Assembly: GCA_905612305.1 (NCBI GenBank)
Contig: CAJQRK010000005.1
Location: 27,861-91,860 of the forward strand
Source: an uncultured Flavobacteriales bacterium
GTDB lineage: Bacteria > Bacteroidota > Bacteroidia > Flavobacteriales > BACL11
Direction of reading: 5' to 3'
DNA length: 64,000 nucleotides
This document shows positions 53,705-61,000 of the stretch, in pieces. The notes under the pieces are model-generated. The model had not been told where the DNA came from and made no database searches. It saw nothing but the letters and a program-made list of their open reading frames with translations. Every line of letters starts with the position of its first letter. Within the stretch, counting starts at the first letter, position 1. Position numbers and translations under genes: made by a program.

Positions 53705-54513
53705 TGAAACTAACTTTAGGTTTTTCACCCTGTCCAAACGATACTTTTATTTTTGACGCATTAGTTCATCATAAAATTGACACAGAAGGCTTAGAATTTG
53801 AAATAGTTTTTGCAGATGTTGAACAACTTAATCAGTGGGCTTTTCAGCAAAGATTGGATGTTACCAAACTATCCTATCACGCATTTACTTATTGTGTAAA
53901 TAATTACGCTCTTTTAGATAGCGGTTCAGCTTTAGGGAATAATTGTGGGCCACTGCTGATTAAAAAACCAGAAACGATTTTAACTTCTGAAAGTAAGATC
54001 GCAATTCCAGGAAAATATACTACAGCAAATATGTTGCTTGGTATAGCTTTCCCGGAATATCAAAATAAAGTAGAAGCCCTTTTTTCAGATATTGAAAATG
54101 ATGTGATTAAAGGAAAGGTAGATGCAGGACTTATCATTCATGAAAATAGATTTACTTATGAAGATAAAGGGTTAGAAAAGATAAAAGATTTAGGGGAGTT
54201 TTGGGAAGAAGAAAATCAGCTTCCTATCCCTTTAGGAGGAATTGTTGTTAAAAGAGCACTGCCCTTGGCAATTCAGAAAAAACTAGAAAGAGTGCTGAGA
54301 AAAAGTGTGGAATATGCTTTTGAAAACCCAAATAGTTCTACTGATTATGTGCAATTCAATGCTCAGGAAATGGAAAAGGAAGTGGTGGATGCACATATTA
54401 ATCTGTATGTGAATGATTTTTCTGTCTCCCTAGGGGTTGAGGGAAGAAAAGCAGTTGAAAAAGTATTTGAGAAGTTAAACAAATCAGCTAAAGAAGTTTT
54501 TATAGGAACGTAA
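53704..54513 (+). CDS. mqnD: 1,4-dihydroxy-6-naphthoate synthase
   Basis: A 269-aa enzyme that converts cyclic de-hypoxanthinyl futalosine to 1,4-dihydroxy-6-naphthoate. The periplasmic-binding-protein-like fold shows GFSPCPNDTFIFDALVHH (5-22), DVTKLSYHAFTY and GSALGNNCGPLLI; GKVDAGLIIHENRFTY carries the likely catalytic His. Start ATG 53704 overlaps the mqnB stop. mqnA, mqnC and mqnE are not in the window. The pair shows menaquinone by the futalosine route. Confidence 0.95.
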   Translation: MKLTLGFSPCPNDTFIFDALVHHKIDTEGLEFEIVFADVEQLNQWAFQQRLDVTKLSYHAFTYCVNNYALLDSGSALGNNCGPLLIKKPETILTSESKIAIPGKYTTANMLLGIAFPEYQNKVEALFSDIENDVIKGKVDAGLIIHENRFTYEDKGLEKIKDLGEFWEEENQLPIPLGGIVVKRALPLAIQKKLERVLRKSVEYAFENPNSSTDYVQFNAQEMEKEVVDAHINLYVNDFSVSLGVEGRKAVEKVFEKLNKSAKEVFIGT

Positions 54514-54621
54514 TTATTGTTTCATAATTTTATTTGCAGTAAAAGTAAGGAAAGAAACATGAATATAAGTCTCTATATTTTATCAAGTAAGTATATTGAT
54601 TTATTTTCTTAAATTCGCAAA

Positions 54622-56379
54622 ATGAAAAGATGGCTATTTATACTAGTATATTTCCCTATTGTTATATCCGCTCAAAGCTTATACAATCCTCAAGATTTAT
54701 ATGACAGTTCAGGAGGCCTTTTTGATGAAGATTCTATTAGAAATATTCATTTAAATTTTAATAATCCAAATTACCATTTATATTTGGTCAATTCATGGTA
54801 TTATTCTCCAGATGAAAGGATTCCTGCCACATTAACATTAAATGGTACTGTTTATGATAGTGTAGGGGTAAGATATAAAGGTAATTCCACATTTTGTTTA
54901 CCTAATGATAATTCTAATCATAAAGTACCCTATAATATTGATTTCAATTATTTTATAGATAGTCAAAAAGTATTGGGATATAAAAAGATGAAGTTAGCTA
55001 ATGCGTGGATGGACCCTACTTTTGTCAAAGATATTACAGCAAGTAATATTTATAGAAATTACCTGCCTTCTGGTGAAGCAAATTTAGTAAAACTTCATTT
55101 GCAAGGTAATTATCTTGGTCTTTATGTAAATACAGAATCAATTAATAAACAATTCACAAAAAAACACTTTGATGAGAAATCAGGGCCACTTTTTAAATGT
55201 GATAATATTGATCGATTTTGTGATACTGCAAATGCCCCTTCCTCATATCCTCCTAGCTTAATATATCTTGGAAATGATAGTGCTTTATATTATAATAGCT
55301 ATGACATGAAATCAGATAATGGATGGGAGCAGCTAGTTAACCTAATAAAAGTTCTTGATTTAGATTTTCAAAATATAGATAGCGTCCTAAATGTCGATAG
55401 AACTCTTTGGGCATTTGCTGTAAATAGTGTAATTTCTAATTTAGATACTTATAACGGATATTATATCCATAATTATTATTTGTACCAAACTAAAGATGGT
55501 TTATTCCAAATGATTCCATGGGATTTAGACAATAGTTTTTCAGGAGCTATTATGGGATTCGATTATTTTAATCAATCTAATATCTATGAATATGATCCTT
55601 ATCATTATGGAGTTCCAGGTGATAGACCTCTCGCTGAGAAACTGCTTAATGATCCTTTTTACAGAAAACAATACACGGCTCATATGCGGACAATAATAAA
55701 CGAAGCATTAGATACTGCTGTAATTAGAAATCAAATCAACCAATTACAATCTTTAGCTCATAATGCTGCTGATGGTGATCAATGGAAAGGATTCTCTATG
55801 GCTCAATATTATAGTAATGTAGAATCTGCTATTTGGACGAACTGGGGTTTTGGAGGAATTATGTCGACTATTGACGCCAGAAAACAATATTTATTATCTC
55901 ATCCAGAGATTGCTTTATCACCCCCTACTATTTATGGGTTAAATATTACTAATAATTTAGTTACAGTAAATGCTATTAGCGCATCAACTTTGGAGTTAAT
56001 GGCAACCACAAGTGAGTATCATTCAAAATTTCAACCCTTTGTAATGTTAGATGATGGCACTAATGGTGATGTAATGGCGAATGATGGCATTTATTCATCA
56101 ACATTACCATTTCAATCTAGTGGGCTTGATATCAAGTTTTATATTAGAGCTCAAAATAATGACGCCATGGCTCTATTGCCCGAAAGAGCCGAATATGAAT
56201 TTTATACTTATTCTCTTGTCTCTGGTCTTTTTGAAGCGCCATCAACTACGCACAAACAACTTATAGGGATTACTGATTTATTAGGAAGGACAATTACTAA
56301 TCCTAAATCATTAACAAATACTCCTTTATTCTATATTTATGATGACGGAACGGTGGAGAAAAGGGTAATTATTAAGTAA
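54622..56379 (+). CDS. Secreted CotH-kinase-family protein with T9SS-like C-terminus
   Basis: A 585-aa exported protein (signal MKRWLFILVYFPIVISAQS). The CotH domain (~40-400) has GVRYKGNSTF (82-91), YKKMKLANAWMDPTFVKDI, NLDTYNGYYIHNYYLY (273-288) and MIPWDLDNSF (297-306), the Asp-rich catalytic-like loop of these atypical protein kinases (known: spore coat CotH phosphorylates CotB). A beta domain follows (YDDGTNG.. loop around 460-500), and the tail ITDLLGR...LFYIYDDGTVEKRVIIK is a short T9SS type A-like sorting signal ending in a basic KRVIIK. It is thus probably a surface or secreted kinase. Near-consensus TAAATTCG lies 4 nt before the ATG. Confidence 0.88.
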   Translation: MKRWLFILVYFPIVISAQSLYNPQDLYDSSGGLFDEDSIRNIHLNFNNPNYHLYLVNSWYYSPDERIPATLTLNGTVYDSVGVRYKGNSTFCLPNDNSNHKVPYNIDFNYFIDSQKVLGYKKMKLANAWMDPTFVKDITASNIYRNYLPSGEANLVKLHLQGNYLGLYVNTESINKQFTKKHFDEKSGPLFKCDNIDRFCDTANAPSSYPPSLIYLGNDSALYYNSYDMKSDNGWEQLVNLIKVLDLDFQNIDSVLNVDRTLWAFAVNSVISNLDTYNGYYIHNYYLYQTKDGLFQMIPWDLDNSFSGAIMGFDYFNQSNIYEYDPYHYGVPGDRPLAEKLLNDPFYRKQYTAHMRTIINEALDTAVIRNQINQLQSLAHNAADGDQWKGFSMAQYYSNVESAIWTNWGFGGIMSTIDARKQYLLSHPEIALSPPTIYGLNITNNLVTVNAISASTLELMATTSEYHSKFQPFVMLDDGTNGDVMANDGIYSSTLPFQSSGLDIKFYIRAQNNDAMALLPERAEYEFYTYSLVSGLFEAPSTTHKQLIGITDLLGRTITNPKSLTNTPLFYIYDDGTVEKRVIIK

Positions 56380-56438
56380 TAGTAAAGCATCTTTCAAATA
56401 AAAAATACTGTATATTTAGAGTCTAATTATATTTAAAA

Positions 56439-56840
56439 ATGAAAACATTAATAAACAAAAGTTATTACTATGCTCTCCTTTTTGGGTTGGTATTTGTCTT
56501 TACTTCATGTGAAAAAGCAGATAATAATGCCATTGTAAGTAATGATGCGCAACAAGCGCGTAAAGCATATACTGATAAAGCATATATTGAGATTGAAGTT
56601 AGCCCAATTGTAAAAACATCATGTTATTTTGTGCAATGGGACAAAATAATAATGACTCCAGTGTCTGGTTTTTTTGAGTATTATGATACAGAGAATAATT
56701 GGGTTGCCTCAATTGATTTTGGTGATGGAACTTGTGATCAGTGGGCAACTAAAAGTTGGGATGTAGATGCGTTTCCTGATTACCCTAATAGCAGTAAAGA
56801 TTTTTCAGTTTTTGATTATTCTGGCAAGAAAGATAAATAG
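56439..56840 (+). CDS. Putative lipoprotein with DFGDGTCD motif
   Basis: A 133-aa product with a lipoprotein signal (ALLFGLVFVFTSC, Cys24) and an acidic, short body. ASIDFGDGTCDQWATKSWD (~92-110) is a motif that I know from Bacteroidota surface lipoproteins, often repeated there; here it occurs once. The remainder (VSPIVKTSCYFVQWDKIIMTPVSGFFEYYD) is unrecognised. It lies 59 nt after the CotH gene, on the same strand, and is convergent with the PorP/SprF gene. Function unknown. Confidence 0.75.
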   Translation: MKTLINKSYYYALLFGLVFVFTSCEKADNNAIVSNDAQQARKAYTDKAYIEIEVSPIVKTSCYFVQWDKIIMTPVSGFFEYYDTENNWVASIDFGDGTCDQWATKSWDVDAFPDYPNSSKDFSVFDYSGKKDK

Positions 56841-56848
56841 AAATTGCC

Positions 56849-58009
56849 TTACCAGTTTGATTTTCCTTTCTTGTTAAATCGGTTATAATTACCGGTATTA
56901 TAGATTACATCTTGCCATTTTTTGTTATTTCCCCATTTTCCTTGCGCAGGACAAACCCTAGGTTTACTTTTGATAAAATAGAAGTTAAGAGATATTTCAT
57001 TAGTCGATCCTGCATTAGTGTAATTTAGTTTTGAAATAGTATAGTCATAACTATAACTAAATTCTAATCCTATACTTCTACTTGTCATTAGTCGGAATCT
57101 TATTATAGGAATGATTGATTCATTCTGAAATTTAACCTTTTTTTCATTGCTGTATCTACCTAACCGGTAAATACCCCCTACCTCTAATTGTATTTTATTG
57201 GCAAATGCTGTAGTAAAACCTATTTCATCTTTTTGTGTCATATTATTCCCTTGTCTTTCATGTTTAGCAAACACTTTCCAGAATTTTATAGATTTAGAAA
57301 CAAAATCAGGAAGCATACCAATGTGTTCTGTATGAATAGTGTATTTAAAAGGCAGTTTAGATGATGCATATTGGTTATTATAGAAAGATTCTATAGGCTC
57401 GTTCAGATGATGAAAGGCTAGACCTAGTAATGTCATATTTCCTTTGCTTTTTAGAGTGCGACCATGTTTTGTTAATATAAAACCTGCAGAAGCATCAAAG
57501 AATCTGTCATCAGTACGGTTAATTGGTAGAATAGCTCCTGTTTGTTCAAAGTAATGACCATAGCCATCCCATTGATCAGAAAAGATCAGATTATAATTAT
57601 TCAGCCTATTAAAGCTCATGACATTCTGTAAGGCCATACTTAAGAACATGTTTTTTTTAAATTGAAAATGAAAAGAAAATGGCACTACCCCTACATCATA
57701 AGATTTAAATACCTGGTTTTCTGTCTGATCTATTAAATAAAACCCTCCACTCCACACTATTTCTCCTCCTCCTATTTTTCTCTTCCTTATAGTTTTGCTT
57801 GCATTAAATTCAATAATATTTGAGTTAAAATATTCTGTTATGCCATTCCATTGGTTTCTTCTAAGTATAAGAAACCTATTATTGTTATCAAAGCCAGCAA
57901 ATGCTGGATTCATATACATCATATTTAAATCGATCTGTGAGAAAGAAGGGTCTTGAGCAAATGTTGTAGTGCAAATAAATAATATTCCAAGAATTAATCT
58001 TCTCCTCAT
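56849..58009 (-). CDS. PorP/SprF-family T9SS outer-membrane protein
   Basis: A 386-aa barrel protein with a signal peptide (ILGILFICTTTFAQ) and the family N-terminus DPSFSQIDLNMMYMNPAFAGFDNNNRF (19-45), followed by LILRRNQW. Barrel strands end with EISLNFYFI and a basic tail (KWGNNKKWQD... RFNKKGKSNW) that is longer than usual. SprF-like proteins are specific partners needed to secrete or attach SprB-like adhesins with type B sorting domains, and this gene directly follows such an adhesin (one-base TAATG overlap), so the pair is very likely functional. Confidence 0.93.
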   Translation of the reverse strand: MRRRLILGILFICTTTFAQDPSFSQIDLNMMYMNPAFAGFDNNNRFLILRRNQWNGITEYFNSNIIEFNASKTIRKRKIGGGEIVWSGGFYLIDQTENQVFKSYDVGVVPFSFHFQFKKNMFLSMALQNVMSFNRLNNYNLIFSDQWDGYGHYFEQTGAILPINRTDDRFFDASAGFILTKHGRTLKSKGNMTLLGLAFHHLNEPIESFYNNQYASSKLPFKYTIHTEHIGMLPDFVSKSIKFWKVFAKHERQGNNMTQKDEIGFTTAFANKIQLEVGGIYRLGRYSNEKKVKFQNESIIPIIRFRLMTSRSIGLEFSYSYDYTISKLNYTNAGSTNEISLNFYFIKSKPRVCPAQGKWGNNKKWQDVIYNTGNYNRFNKKGKSNW

Positions 58010-61000
58010 TATCGTATTAAGTATATAGGGCCACTCTTTTTATTGTCAATACCTTGCCATAATGTTTTGTCTGAGAATCTACCTTGAATCTTCCAGATAT
58101 ATGTGCCTTGCTGAACAGGTATCTCATTTACTTTTCCATCCCAACCTATTGCTGGAGAACCATACTCATTTAATTGATCAGTTTCAAATAATAAATTTCC
58201 CCATGTATCAAATATTTGCATTCTATATTCTTTTAGGGACCTTCCTTTTGGTAAGAATATTGAAGCCTCCCCACCATTAACATCAGGAGTTAGTGCATTA
58301 GGGATATAAAGCCCTCTGAAATAATCAACATCATGAGTTATACAGGTTGTGTCAACACATCCATATAATTTCTCTTCTAAGATTAGACAGACAGTAAAAT
58401 CTTTCCCTCCTTGATTAAGAGAGTTTGATTGATATTGATATTCAAAAAGATCTACATTCTCATGAAACTGTGGCCCTTGTGGCCCTATGGTATCTCCTTC
58501 TCCAGGAATCCATGTAAACCAGAAATCATCTACCGTAGCAAATACATTAGGGCTATATTCGCTTGCTATTGAACCCGTTCCATCAAATAAGTATAATCCA
58601 AAATCAATTTGTTCTGGAGGAAAGAATATATCAGCAACAGGAGTGGGGTATATAGTAATACTATCTCTAATGGTAAATTCATCATAACATAAGTTATCAG
58701 TGACAACTGATAAGATCGGACCATAATTTGTTATTATTCCATTTTGAGTAACATACGTATGAGTAGGAGGTACAAGTGGGATGTCTATTGTTCCATAAGT
58801 ATCCCCATCACCAAATATCCAACTATAACTCTCAATATATGATGACCCTCCATCATATAGCATATCATTAGGTATAGTAGATTGATCTGTAAAGTTTACA
58901 TCTACTGGCTCACATCCAGAATATATATCAGCAACAAATTGAGCTACCGGGTTAGGATATATATGTAATTTATAAATAGAATCAGATTCGCAGCGCTTGT
59001 TCTCTAGATGAATCATAAGGTCGTAAATTCCCGGATACTTGAAATTATATGGAGGTTCATAATTTATATTTGGAGGATTTACAGTATCTCCACCAAAATT
59101 ATCTAATATTATATATTGCCAAGAATTCACATCAGTATGCTGCGCTTCAAATTGATAAGATACATTTTCTCCACATTGATTTACAGGATCAAATGTTTCA
59201 GATATAAAGCTCATTCTTGGTATTGGATATATTCTAAAGGTATCTTCTTTAGAAGCCTTACATCCAAAACTAGTCTTTCTTGTTAGACTAATATTATATA
59301 ATCCAGGAGACCATTCAGGACTTTGTGCATAGAATATCCATTCTGGTAAAGCGGTGCTACTATTTAAAGGATTGTTATTAATGATCCATGCAGTATCATT
59401 AGGGTTTTCACCAACAAGATTATCATTAAACATACTACCTATAGCAAAGTGTGAGTTATTAAAGTCAGATGCTTTTAGAAAATCAAATTCACAGATTGGA
59501 GGTACGACAAAATCTACAATAGGTAAAGGATGAATCTCTATTGCTGGCACACCAACATCTGGAGATCGGAATGTATCTGTACAATAAGCTGAGTCAACTA
59601 CAATTAATGTTGCAGAAACATATGCCCCAATTGTATCAATTACTGTTGGATAATTATACATAGGATTCCAATCTACTGAGTTGGCAGAATTAGTTCCGTG
59701 ACTAAATTGCCAATTCCAATACCATAAACCAGTATCCGCTGCTGTAGATAGGTTATTGAATTGAACATATTCATTAGCACAAGCATTATCCCACTCAAAT
59801 TCTACATTTGGTTGATCATAAATAAATATAGAATCAGTTTTAAAATTAGAACACGAATTTTCATCTACAACAGTTAGAGAAATACTTTTCCATCCACCTG
59901 GATAGTAGAGTGTTGAGACAGTATCTGGGTGAGGAGGAAATCCTGGCCAGGTTATTCCTCCATGCCAATAACTTTGAGGGCTAGCAGTATTGCCTATATC
60001 ATTAAAATTCCAATTCCATATATATAATGGAGATCCATTACCATACGACTGGTTCATTATATATAAGGAGTCGTTTTGACATTTGACATCTCCTAAAGAG
60101 AAATCAGCAATAGGATTACAATATACTTCTACATAATTAATAATGCTATCTACACACCCATAATGATCTGTAGCAGTAAGTTTTACTTCATAATTATCAT
60201 TACAATCATCAAACCTAAAATTAGGATTCGTACTACTAGAATCCGATGGGTTTATCCATACACCTGTAAAGTTGTCAAGATTCCAATGGTATGTTGGATT
60301 AGGAGGAGAATTAATAATTATTGATGTATTAGTAAATGCTGTGATATCTCCTTCACACACAGTGTTTGTCTCAAAACTTGGTTTAGGTAATGCATAGATC
60401 TCAACACTTTCTTGGTGAGTATCAATGCAACCTCTTAATCCAGAGGTGATTTGATTATCAATCACAGTAAGTATAACTGTATATGTAGCTACAGAATCAT
60501 ATAAATATATTGGAGACTCTGCTGTATCACCTTGAGGAGGTATATTACCAAAATTCCATAGCCATGTAGCACTGCTCCCAGGGAATAAATTGCTTTGATT
60601 CACAAATTCAACGGAATCATTTATACACTCATTTTCAACCCAGAAATCAGCAAGAGGATTACATCTAACTATAGCATTAGTTGTAGAATTATCTTGACAT
60701 GTATTTCCGTCTTCTACAGTTAGTGAGACAGAATATGTATTACACACTATATATTCATGTTGATGGGGTGAGTTAGAGCTGTCTGATATTTGTAAATCCC
60801 CATAATCCCATGCATAAGTTAAATTAGTGTCACTCCCATAATATCTATTGAACTCAAAAGTGGTAGGAGTGTTATCACAGATTGTATCAGCAGTTAAGTT
60901 TACAATGGATGGGTTAGTATATACCTGTACAGGAGGCGTTATGCTGAATGGAAGAGAGAAACATCCAAAATTATCTCCAACAATAAGGGATTCAGTTTTA

